Source of the DNA: Echinicola soli | Lineage (GTDB): Bacteria; Bacteroidota; Bacteroidia; Cytophagales; Cyclobacteriaceae | Reading direction: 5' to 3' | DNA length: 64,000 nucleotides | Assembly (NCBI RefSeq): GCF_006575665.1 | Contig: NZ_CP041253.1 | Location: 1,121,501 to 1,185,500 of the forward strand | Notes under the pieces: generated by a model | Told to the model about the DNA's origin: nothing | What the model saw: only the letters and a program-made list of their open reading frames with translations | Databases searched by the model: none | Made by a program: the position numbers and the translations under genes | Shown here: positions 18,234 through 26,446 of the stretch, in pieces | Position numbering within the stretch: position 1 is the first letter of the stretch | Layout: every line of letters starts with the position of its first letter

Positions 18234-19367
18234 TCGCAGTACCTTACTAAAACAAGCCTCTAAATCCACTAAAAATTGCTTTCCGCTAAAACAAGTGAGT
18301 CGTTTGTTCCCTTTCTCGATCAGTGTTTTGCGTAGCTTTGGATCCTCTACGACCCGCTGCATTTCTTTAGAAAAGGCCTTTGGTGAATTATCCACAGGAC
18401 AACTGACGGCATCACCGCCCACTTCCATCAAGGCACCTTGTCGTGATACGATTACGGGAAGTTTATAGGAAAAAGCCTCCAGCACCGGCATCCCAAATCC
18501 TTCATTCAAAGATGGAAAAATATAGACAAAGGCGTGCTGATAGTAGCTTTCCAGTGCTCCCCTGCTTACAAAACCCGGAAGAACCACTTGATCCCTTAAC
18601 CCTAACCGATCGACTTCCTGACTGACATTGTCATAGTCATCCAATTCCTTCCGAGGCCCCCGCTGCCCCACCAAAACGAGTTTATATTCATCATGGCTTG
18701 ATGTTTTCAGAAAGTGGTCAAATGCCTTGATAAGGGTGACCAGGTTTTTACGTTTTTCCATAACGCCCACATGCAGGAAGTAAGGAGCTGAAAGTAGGCT
18801 TTTGGAAGGAGTGGCTGGCTTGGCGACCACATTGGTAGCAGGATAGACCACATGGATGGGCAAGCCAGAGATATTCAGGTACTTTTGGAGTTGTTTTTTG
18901 GAGTGTTGGGTGATGGTTACCACCTGGGCATTCTTGCGCAGTGAAACCTTAAGCAATGCCAAGAAATATTTGCGCCAGCGGGGATTATAGTGGTCGGGGT
19001 TCTCCCAAAAAAAAGCATCGTGCAAGACCGACACCTTCATTCCCTTCGCCCAAAGTGGCGAAAGTATATCAGGGGAAAAGACCAGGTCACTACGATGCCA
19101 ATAGGTCAAAATAGGCAGCACCACTGCTTTTCTCAAAAAATAGAGCAGTTGAAAAAGCAGGTTTTTCCATTTTGGAGTTTTGCCTTTAAAGAAGGTGTTC
19201 GATTTTAGCGATGAATACTCCGGGCTGATGATGTATTCAAAATCCCCCCCACCTTTTAAAGATTCCACGGCCTCCAAGAGCGATTCGGTATAGGTCCGGA
19301 TTCCCGTCTGAGCCACATGGAGGTAATAGATGTCGATAATAACTATTTTCCGACTATCTCCTATCAT
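18228..19367 (-). CDS. GT4-family glycosyltransferase
   Basis: A 379-aa GT-B glycosyltransferase. Donor-site motifs are clear: YFLHVGVMEKRKNLVTLIKA and FPSLNEGFGMPVLEAFSYKL, the second holding the E-x7-E motif of GT4 retaining enzymes. The N-terminal part IVIIDIYYLHVAQTGIRTYT resembles mannosyltransferases of O-antigen loci. It overlaps the upstream acyltransferase gene by 14 bp, so the two are translationally close. Cytoplasmic; the sugar is unknown. Its last codons are part of an R2 repeat. Confidence 0.92.
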   Translation of the reverse strand: MIGDSRKIVIIDIYYLHVAQTGIRTYTESLLEAVESLKGGGDFEYIISPEYSSLKSNTFFKGKTPKWKNLLFQLLYFLRKAVVLPILTYWHRSDLVFSPDILSPLWAKGMKVSVLHDAFFWENPDHYNPRWRKYFLALLKVSLRKNAQVVTITQHSKKQLQKYLNISGLPIHVVYPATNVVAKPATPSKSLLSAPYFLHVGVMEKRKNLVTLIKAFDHFLKTSSHDEYKLVLVGQRGPRKELDDYDNVSQEVDRLGLRDQVVLPGFVSRGALESYYQHAFVYIFPSLNEGFGMPVLEAFSYKLPVIVSRQGALMEVGGDAVSCPVDNSPKAFSKEMQRVVEDPKLRKTLIEKGNKRLTCFSGKQFLVDLEACFSKVLRG

Positions 19368-20478
19368 ACTTAGAATTGACTAACCTTGGTATTGACTTCC
19401 ATTTTGAGAGTCTATTTTTCGATATAATCTCAATATATTTATACGTAAAATCTGAATAGATCAATGTGGCAAAAAGAGAAATACAAAGGCAAATCACAGT
19501 AGTAACTACATTGTACGGAAAATTTAGTATTCTAAACTCTAAAAAATAAACTACCCAAAGAATCAAATAATGATTAAGATAGATTGAATAGGATCTTTCA
19601 CCTAAAAATTTAAAAAAATTGTTCTTCAAAAAATTCACTCCCTGACTATCATTGGCAAATATATATACCCCAAAACCAAAAATATATGGCAATATAAGTT
19701 TATATATATCTGGAACATTATCAAATACAAAAAGTAAGATCACAAGGAAAAGAATATAAATCCCTTGTAAAATAGATGTATTTAGGGCTTTAATTAAAAA
19801 TAAACTATAAACCATTACCCCAATTGAAAAATTCAGTATCCCACGAACAAAACCAAAATTGCCCGAAACGGAATAGCTTCCATCCAAAAACAGAAATCCA
19901 AAACAAAAAATATGAACAAACAAAAAGAGATAGTTAAACCTATTTTTACCTATCACGAGTACAACTCCAAACAAAAAATAACAAATCATCTCGGCGGATA
20001 TTGTCCATGTAACAGGATTCATTCCCAACGATGATCCAAAAATGGGATTGGAATTCATTAATGTTAGAGCTTCCAAAATTTCCATACCCCAAGTGCCCCA
20101 ACTATAGTTAGGATCACTAAATCCGTGTTGGTTAATCAATCCATATAATTTCAATATAGAATACATTAAAACGGAATAAACTAACAAAGGATAGAGTCTT
20201 ATAAATCGCTTTTTCATGAATGTAGCAAAGGATTTGGTATCATTAAGCTTATCGGAATATCTATGGCAAATAACAAAACCACTTAATACAAAAAAGAAAT
20301 CAACAAAAATATAAGATTGACTAAAAATAAAGTTACTGAGATAATTTTCTGGATCGAATATATCATATGTAAAATGATAAAAAACAACTAAAATAGCAAA
20401 ACAGCCTCTCAAAGCATCTAACTTTTCAAATCTACTGACATTACCATCGATACTATATGGCCTAATTTTATTTATCAC
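19354..20478 (-). CDS. acyltransferase family 3 (OafA-like) membrane protein
   Basis: A 374-aa integral membrane protein with about ten hydrophobic helices. The N-terminal FEKLDALRGCFAILVVFYHF carries the R-G and the catalytic-type His of acyltransferase_3 proteins, and FVDFFFVLSGFVICHRY is the second family motif. These enzymes acetylate or acylate sugars of O-antigen or capsule at the inner membrane. The start is GTG at 20478. The gene is visibly AT-rich (long ATATA and AAAA runs) compared with its neighbours, which suggests separate acquisition. It overlaps the downstream GT4 by 14 bp. Confidence 0.9.
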   Translation of the reverse strand: MINKIRPYSIDGNVSRFEKLDALRGCFAILVVFYHFTYDIFDPENYLSNFIFSQSYIFVDFFFVLSGFVICHRYSDKLNDTKSFATFMKKRFIRLYPLLVYSVLMYSILKLYGLINQHGFSDPNYSWGTWGMEILEALTLMNSNPIFGSSLGMNPVTWTISAEMICYFLFGVVLVIGKNRFNYLFLFVHIFCFGFLFLDGSYSVSGNFGFVRGILNFSIGVMVYSLFLIKALNTSILQGIYILFLVILLFVFDNVPDIYKLILPYIFGFGVYIFANDSQGVNFLKNNFFKFLGERSYSIYLNHYLILWVVYFLEFRILNFPYNVVTTVICLCISLFATLIYSDFTYKYIEIISKNRLSKWKSIPRLVNSKYDRR

Positions 20479-20506
20479 CCTACAATTGAGTTTATTTTTT
20501 TATATT

Positions 20507-21892
20507 TTATCTAGCTAAAACAGTACGTTTACTTTCTCCATATGTCTTTACACTAATTCCAATCATCCACCAACTTACCCAAGATACAAAACCATATAAT
20601 TCAGCATTAGCAGTAAACAGTGGGAGCAATAGGCCCACTTTTACGGTAGCTGCCACGAAGGCTATCCTGGCCAAATGGGTGTCATGTGATTTTCGAAATG
20701 CTTTTACGGCTGTCCAAATTCCAGTCGCCAAGATGGAAATGTAAAGTAACATCCCCAACACCCCTAGCTGGACACCAAATATCAAAAACTGGTTTTCACC
20801 GCCAATTCTTAAATCGTCCGTAACGCCAGAAGCATTACCACTGGTCGCCAGCCCGGATCCCAAAGGAGCAATCACCATTTGATTGAAAGCTTCAATCCAC
20901 GCAAGAAGGTGTCCCATACTGGAGGCATTCTCGAAAGTAAGGGTGTCCACCACGAAATAATAAAAGTCATCGGAGGCAAAATAAACCACATAGATCACAA
21001 AACCCAGCAGGAGCATTATGCCTAGTTTGATCAATCCATAGAGCCGAAAAATCATCGCTATAAAGCACAGCATGATAAAAAAAGAAGCAAAAGAAGCCCT
21101 TGATGCTGCAAAAAACAAGCTGCCCAAAGAACAAAGCATGATCGTGATAAACAGCCAGGATTGCTCCCGCTTGGAAGTCAAATATCCAATCAGCCCCACC
21201 GAAAAGCCAATTAAGCATGAACTGGCCAAATCCAATGGGTCAGAAAAAAACGATGCCAAGCGCATTCCCGTGGTCTGGGTTTCAAAAGTCCAGGTCAATC
21301 CATAATTCCCCGAGGGCTCCACATCATTAATGACCCGATTATATAGGGCATATCCCGAAATATTCTGAAAGTGCATGTGGGTGATTTTTTCAAAAATATT
21401 TAAGCCAAATGCACCCACAAAGATGACCATCATCATTAAAAACATAATGCGGAATTCTCCGTCTTTCAGGGATGTGTTCCTACCAAAGAAATACATCAAT
21501 CCCATTATCACCACATTCTTAAAATATACCGCTTTGGTCGTAAAATCAGCCGTTCCTATCGGAAGGATCAAGAAAATCGCACATAACAGGTAAAAGAACA
21601 GAAACAGTTTGTCCGTCATCCTTAGCCGATATCCGTCATCAAAAATATTCTTCCTGTAAAGGACAAAGGACAGCAACGCCAAAAGAAGGACCAGTTCTTT
21701 TAAATACTTAAATATATTGGTAAGCAAAACCGAAGAGGTGGCCTGATAGGTAATACTCAAAATTGCCGTGTATGCAGGAAGAAAAAGGATCATAAAAAAT
21801 ATCACCCACTCCCACTTGCCCTTGAAGACGATTTGGTAAACCGTCACCATAAGCAAGGGAATTATATAGATCATTACCAGTAAAAAAAGCAC
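20507..21892 (-). CDS. O-antigen polymerase/ligase-like membrane protein (Wzy-like)
   Basis: A 461-aa protein with 10-12 membrane segments and a large loop between late helices (around FENASSMGHLLAWIEAFNQM and the Gly-rich APLGSGLATSGNASG). That is the layout of Wzy/WaaL-type proteins, in which an Arg and a Gly-rich loop act in glycan transfer in the periplasm. Sequence conservation in this group is low, so the call rests on topology and on its place between the GT2 and acyltransferase genes. The start may be GTG at 21892 or the ATG at 21874. Confidence 0.8.
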   Translation of the reverse strand: MLFLLVMIYIIPLLMVTVYQIVFKGKWEWVIFFMILFLPAYTAILSITYQATSSVLLTNIFKYLKELVLLLALLSFVLYRKNIFDDGYRLRMTDKLFLFFYLLCAIFLILPIGTADFTTKAVYFKNVVIMGLMYFFGRNTSLKDGEFRIMFLMMMVIFVGAFGLNIFEKITHMHFQNISGYALYNRVINDVEPSGNYGLTWTFETQTTGMRLASFFSDPLDLASSCLIGFSVGLIGYLTSKREQSWLFITIMLCSLGSLFFAASRASFASFFIMLCFIAMIFRLYGLIKLGIMLLLGFVIYVVYFASDDFYYFVVDTLTFENASSMGHLLAWIEAFNQMVIAPLGSGLATSGNASGVTDDLRIGGENQFLIFGVQLGVLGMLLYISILATGIWTAVKAFRKSHDTHLARIAFVAATVKVGLLLPLFTANAELYGFVSWVSWWMIGISVKTYGESKRTVLAR

Positions 21893-21908
21893 AACAGGTA
21901 CGTATAAA

Positions 21909-22817
21909 TTAAGATTTACATTCCAACTTTAGGCCATCTCTAAGGCCCTTTAGCAAGGCACGGAATTTTTCCCTCCGTCGACGGACCAGAAAATAAACAC
22001 CAAACAGCCCCAATTTGACCAGTTGGACGGGCCAAGCAACCAGTCTGTGGGGAAAATCCACGTGGTTTCTTAGCTGAAACAGCTGATTTCTGGTGTTAAG
22101 GTAATGGACTTTAGGGCTTAAAACCCCCTCTTTCCCTTTCTTTTTGGCCTTGGAAGAGGCACCAGCCTCATGGTAAATGACCGCTGCGGGAGCCACGGCC
22201 AGGCCATGCCCTCGCTCCCGCATTCTCAGTGACCAGTCCACGTCTTCGAAATACGCAAAATAGTGGTCATTTAGCAGTCCTACTTCCCTGATCACCTCGG
22301 ACCTTACCAAGATGCAGCAACCCGTGATCCAGTCGGTGGGATAAGGTAAGGAATGGTTTTTTTTTTGTGTAATGGAGGTCGATCCTCCCGTCCAAGGATT
22401 AAACTTGCCTCCGGCATTCCATACTTTGTGCTTATCATGTAGATAGTACATCAGGGGCTGAACGGCTGCCAGTCTTGCATGGCTTTTGAGTTCATGCAGC
22501 AAGTGGCCCAAAAACCCCGGGACTACTTCGGTATCATTGTTCAGCAGCATTATATAAGGGATTTCCCTTTCCAGTGCATGCTTAATGCCCACATTATTTC
22601 CCCCGGTAAAGCCAAGGTTTTGTTCATTTTGGAGATACGTGTGCTGTGGGAATTCCGATTTCAGCTTGGCCACAGCGCCATCCTCAGAAGCATTGTCCAC
22701 CAAGATCACTTCGACATCCTCCATCTTGGCTGCCTGCAGTGATTTCAGGCAGGCGCTGGTATGTGCATAGCCATTCCAGTTTAGGATGATAATGGCCACG
22801 GAAGGTGTCTCTTTCAC
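21909..22817 (-). CDS. GT2-family glycosyltransferase
   Basis: A 302-aa GT-A enzyme. PSVAIIILNWNGYAHTSACL opens the nucleotide-binding fold, EVILVDNASEDGAV follows, and IMLLNNDTEV carries the D-x-D-like metal site. The acceptor region has FAYFEDVDWSLRMRERGHGL with the ED pair of GT2 rhamnosyltransferases (WbbL-like). A C-terminal amphipathic or membrane-near segment (LVKLGLFGVYFLVRRRREKF) may hold it at the inner membrane. The start is GTG at 22817. It lies 13 bp from the methyltransferase gene. Confidence 0.93.
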   Translation of the reverse strand: MKETPSVAIIILNWNGYAHTSACLKSLQAAKMEDVEVILVDNASEDGAVAKLKSEFPQHTYLQNEQNLGFTGGNNVGIKHALEREIPYIMLLNNDTEVVPGFLGHLLHELKSHARLAAVQPLMYYLHDKHKVWNAGGKFNPWTGGSTSITQKKNHSLPYPTDWITGCCILVRSEVIREVGLLNDHYFAYFEDVDWSLRMRERGHGLAVAPAAVIYHEAGASSKAKKKGKEGVLSPKVHYLNTRNQLFQLRNHVDFPHRLVAWPVQLVKLGLFGVYFLVRRRREKFRALLKGLRDGLKLECKS

Positions 22818-22830
22818 GACAGCGATTACC

Positions 22831-23673
22831 TTAATAGTTTGGCGTAGTCAATTTCCAGGTGTGCTGCTTGTTTACAGTGACCACTGCCTCAAGGTCCTCC
22901 GCAAAAAAACCAAGGCTATTGCCCAGATTGGCCAGCAGCCTGTACCCTTTATGCGGGCCGGAGAGATCGTACTTTCGATAGCTGTACTTTTTTACCTTTA
23001 CCTCAAAATCATCACTCAGCATCTGAAAATAAGCTTTAATCTCTCCTGCGCTATATTCTTTCCAGTGATGCCCATAAGTCACACTATGGTGGATCATCTC
23101 CACGCCGATTCCCACTCCTCGAAAACCCAACAGGTTTTTTAGTGTCCTTACAAATCCCGGGAGGCTTAGGCTATTTGGGGTGGATATATAAATCAAGCCA
23201 CCATCTTTTACCATTCCGTGAATGGCCTTCCAGAAGTTTATGGGATTAAAGGTAATGTGCTCCAGGATCTCTGTAAAAAGAATGATATCATAGTGCCCCT
23301 TTTTTCCTTCGGGAACCGCCAATGTGCTCAAGTCATCCTCGATGACGGGATTAAGGTTATACTTAGCGGCACGTTCTCTCACAAATGGCAGCGACCAAAA
23401 CGCAGACACATCCATGCTGTCCACTTCGCATCCCATTTCTTTGGCCATAATGGATGTATGAAGATAATGACTGCCTATATCGAGCACTTTTAATCGCTTA
23501 TTTCCTATCCTATTTTGAAGAAAATCGTACACATGGCCAAACCGCTTATGATGCACTTCAAAATAGGAGATGTCCCCTTCATTGCCCGTGGCGGTAATTT
23601 CACTTTTCAGTGCTGCAATAAGGGCATCTTTTTCAATCAAACTCATGTTTAGATTATTATCGGTAATCGGCAT
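22831..23673 (-). CDS. class I SAM-dependent methyltransferase
   Basis: A 280-aa protein with a Rossmann-type methyltransferase core. Motif I reads KVLDIGSHYLHTSIMAKEMG (Gly-x-Gly slightly modified), motif II VDSMDVS, and the later YDIILFTEILEHITFNPINF is the acidic/E-x-LEH motif of Methyltransf_23/11 proteins. It probably methylates a sugar or a sugar-lipid intermediate of the polysaccharide. It is placed between the flippase and GT2 genes. The substrate is inferred from context only. Confidence 0.88.
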   Translation of the reverse strand: MPITDNNLNMSLIEKDALIAALKSEITATGNEGDISYFEVHHKRFGHVYDFLQNRIGNKRLKVLDIGSHYLHTSIMAKEMGCEVDSMDVSAFWSLPFVRERAAKYNLNPVIEDDLSTLAVPEGKKGHYDIILFTEILEHITFNPINFWKAIHGMVKDGGLIYISTPNSLSLPGFVRTLKNLLGFRGVGIGVEMIHHSVTYGHHWKEYSAGEIKAYFQMLSDDFEVKVKKYSYRKYDLSGPHKGYRLLANLGNSLGFFAEDLEAVVTVNKQHTWKLTTPNY

Positions 23674-23765
23674 TACCGTATTGTACTATAATTTATTTCT
23701 ATCCCTTCTGTGGTACGGTTTAATCCAAAATATTACACGTAACCATATTTATTACTGTTTTTGCC

Positions 23766-25073
23766 CTATTGACCATTCCTGCTTTTTCCATAGAAGCCTC
23801 TTATCAGTTCCGGGCATTTCTTTAGGATGATCCAAAACGTTAACAAAAATACAAAAAGCTCACTCATCACCATGGCCGTACATAATCCGACCGTGCCGAA
23901 TAGCGTAGTAGCTGTTACCGCACTCACCAACATCGCTAGCAGCATGATCCAGGATGCGTTGAACAAAAGGTATTTTTTGTCGGCTATTAACAGCAAAACG
24001 GTATTGCCGGCATTTAAGCTTGCGATCATTGGTACAAAGACCAATATCCGCAAATATAAAACACTTTCCGGTAAAGGTTCCTTTGCCAAAAGCCGGATGA
24101 TAAATGGTGCCAGCAAAGAAATGATCCCTACCATAAGCCCACAAAGGATAAGCGTGGAGGCATACACTTTCTTCATAAACCGATAAAACCCCTGAATGTC
24201 TGATTCATATAGTTTCGCTGCGTTTGGATATATCGCCTGTGCGATCAATGCCGGGACTATCCGCAATACCAAACTTACCCGCTCTGCCAAACTGTACATG
24301 CCCAGCATCTCGGCACTGGCAAAAAAGCTTAGCACTACTATTCCACCATTCACTGCGATGTGGTTAGCGAAAGCTGACAAAAAGAGGTAAATATTATCCT
24401 TTAATGAGCTAATGATGCTTCGCCAGTTGGAAAATACCAATGCGATGCGAAATTGGAAATGCACATAAGCGAGCAGGAGAAGATTGATCAGCACCGCCGA
24501 TCCCCCAAAGAAAAAATTCACCCACTTGGCATCGTCAGGCCCTTGGATAAAAAGCACAATGCCTGTGAGATAAAGAAGCTTGCTGAAGACATTGGCCGCT
24601 GACACCAATTTCATCTTTTCCATTCCCTGAAAAAACCACACCGGTAGGGTCGCTTCCGAAAACAGCATCAGCAAAGAATAGAGCAGTATGACCTGATATT
24701 CTGGAAAAAGCCCAAATCCCTTTACTGCCACCAACAGGGAAACAGCCGCCAATACCGCCAATACCAATTTGCTGGAAATGACAGTGGATAGGATTTCGGA
24801 AAGGCTATTTTTATCTTTTTGGTTTAGGGCGACCTCACGGGGACCACTCAGGTTATAGCCGAAGCCGATAAATACATTGGCAATCAATATCACGGACAAC
24901 GCCAAGCTCACCAGCCCAAACTGGTCCACACCGATAGACTGGATCAGCAATGGCATGACGATCAGTGAAATCAGGATATTGGAGGACTGGATGATCAGTA
25001 AAAAAATAAAGTTCTGTACTGACTTATGGCGGATAAGCTGAAAAAACGGTACAGAAATGAGTTTTTCGATCAT
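23766..25073 (-). CDS. polysaccharide flippase (Wzx-like)
   Basis: A 435-aa membrane protein with about twelve helices and no other domain, typical of the MOP/MATE-related polysaccharide transporters. The N-terminal FIFLLIIQSSNILISLIVMP and the following GVDQFGLVSLALSVILIANV agree with Wzx and PST family starts. It should flip undecaprenyl-linked repeat units across the inner membrane. Its place between the chain-length and methyltransferase genes supports this. The sequence is poorly conserved in this family, so assignment is by topology and context. Confidence 0.9.
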   Translation of the reverse strand: MIEKLISVPFFQLIRHKSVQNFIFLLIIQSSNILISLIVMPLLIQSIGVDQFGLVSLALSVILIANVFIGFGYNLSGPREVALNQKDKNSLSEILSTVISSKLVLAVLAAVSLLVAVKGFGLFPEYQVILLYSLLMLFSEATLPVWFFQGMEKMKLVSAANVFSKLLYLTGIVLFIQGPDDAKWVNFFFGGSAVLINLLLLAYVHFQFRIALVFSNWRSIISSLKDNIYLFLSAFANHIAVNGGIVVLSFFASAEMLGMYSLAERVSLVLRIVPALIAQAIYPNAAKLYESDIQGFYRFMKKVYASTLILCGLMVGIISLLAPFIIRLLAKEPLPESVLYLRILVFVPMIASLNAGNTVLLLIADKKYLLFNASWIMLLAMLVSAVTATTLFGTVGLCTAMVMSELFVFLLTFWIILKKCPELIRGFYGKSRNGQ

Positions 25074-25162
25074 TATTGGATGTTGGAAGGTTTTAAGGGT
25101 TGGGTTTCTTGTACGTCATTGTAAACCTGCCTGGGCAGGGAAGTATAGCTTGTCCCGGTAGC

Positions 25163-25330
25163 TATTGGAAACGAAGCAATTTCGCTTTCAAAACGAACGA
25201 TTGCTTCGTCGCTTACTCCTCGCAATGACATTACCGACAAGACAATATTGTCACTTTACTCTTTGCTATTTACTCTCTTCTCGATACTGAATCACCCCAC
25301 CTAACCTTCCCCGCCGCGGCGGGAAGGAAT
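25163..25330. repeat. intergenic repeats: MITE-like hairpin (R5) and R4 copy
   Basis: At 25163-25250 the words GAAGCAATTTCGC and GATTGCTTCGTCGCTTACTC, then CTCGCAATGACA, form the widespread 'gtcattgcgag' hairpin type. At 25292-25330 follows an R4 copy, CACCCCACCTAACCTTCCCC. The 299 bp between the flippase and Wzz genes contain no coding frame. Confidence 0.65.
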
Positions 25331-25372
25331 TAATCTCGATACTTGCGTCTTGTTACTTGATAATGCTCCATT

Positions 25373-26446
25373 TTACTCTTCCCTAATATTGGCTTGATAT
25401 AGGCGGGTGATGTAGAGGTAAAACAGGGCCAGGATAAAAGCCACGACTCCTCCTATAATGATGCCAACATACCATTTCAGCTTGCTCTCTTCCAATGGAA
25501 ATCGGGGTTTATCGATGATCTGGATCAGTGGGGAGCTGTTCCGGTGGTTGATTTTGGCGACTTCCAGGTTCTTGACGATTTCCTCATACGCACTACTGGA
25601 TACACGGATGTCCACTTGCTTGCGCTCGGCATCCACGACGGTACGTTGCATAAGGGGATTGGGATTGGGGCGTTTGTCCTGCAGCTGGGCATATTCCTTC
25701 AGATCTTCATCCAGCACTCTGCGGACACTGTCTGCTTGGGATTGCAGGATTTGAAGGTTTTCGGCAGTCTTTTTGGTTTTGGTTTCGAAGTAAAACTGGT
25801 TGACATTTTCGACCAACTTTTCATTATAGGCTTTGGCAAAAGGTTCATCTTTGGAGGTATTGGACACCTTGATGATGCTCAGTTTACGATCAGGTTTATC
25901 CACACCAAGTTCATTTTCGCGGATCAGCTTGGCCAGTTCTTTCATCACACTATCCTGTTCCACAGAAAAATCCTCCCTGGGAAGGCTAAAGTCCAGCTTT
26001 CCAAAATCCACCTGTCCGCCCCACTTGTCCTCAAGCTCATGAAACTGGATATAGCGATCTACCAACAGCTGTCCATCAATGTCCTTTGCTGGTGTCAGAA
26101 AGGTCTTGATCAGCATATTGTCAGAGCGGTAAAGTTCCATGATATTGTCCCCCTGAAACAGGCCACTGCTGCTGCCCAGCGAGCCCAAGTTGATGCCTGC
26201 CAAGCTGGCCAGTCCAGATAAGCTTCCCATGCTACTCCCGCTGGATTCTTCCAGCACAAAAGAAGTGGCTGCCGTATATTTGGGCTTCTTTAGCCAAGAA
26301 GCGGCCAACCCAAGCACAGCACCCACCACTATAGCTATGACAATAAACCTCGTCTTACTTCTAAAAAACGTGAGCCAGCCCTTGCCCCGAAGGATAAGTT
26401 CACGGAAAGTAATCTTGTCGTCGATAATGTGTTTTTGATCTGCCAT
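25373..26446 (-). CDS. polysaccharide chain-length determinant (Wzz-like)
   Basis: A 357-aa co-polymerase with one membrane helix near residues 31-50 (FIVIAIVVGAVLGLAASWL) and one at the C-terminus (WYVGIIIGGVVAFILALFYL), enclosing a large coiled-coil-rich periplasmic domain. The PFAKAYNEKLVENVNQFYFE and Pro-rich SSPLIQIIDKPRFPLEESKL segments are typical of Wzz. No kinase domain is fused to it. Its ATG overlaps the stop codon of the exporter gene as TAATG, so translation is probably coupled. It should set the chain length of the surface glycan. Confidence 0.93.
   Translation of the reverse strand: MADQKHIIDDKITFRELILRGKGWLTFFRSKTRFIVIAIVVGAVLGLAASWLKKPKYTAATSFVLEESSGSSMGSLSGLASLAGINLGSLGSSSGLFQGDNIMELYRSDNMLIKTFLTPAKDIDGQLLVDRYIQFHELEDKWGGQVDFGKLDFSLPREDFSVEQDSVMKELAKLIRENELGVDKPDRKLSIIKVSNTSKDEPFAKAYNEKLVENVNQFYFETKTKKTAENLQILQSQADSVRRVLDEDLKEYAQLQDKRPNPNPLMQRTVVDAERKQVDIRVSSSAYEEIVKNLEVAKINHRNSSPLIQIIDKPRFPLEESKLKWYVGIIIGGVVAFILALFYLYITRLYQANIREE

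Noticed and set aside
25544..26221. 225-codon plus-strand ORF inside the Wzz gene
   Set aside because: It is antisense to a well supported Wzz reading frame and has no recognisable motif.
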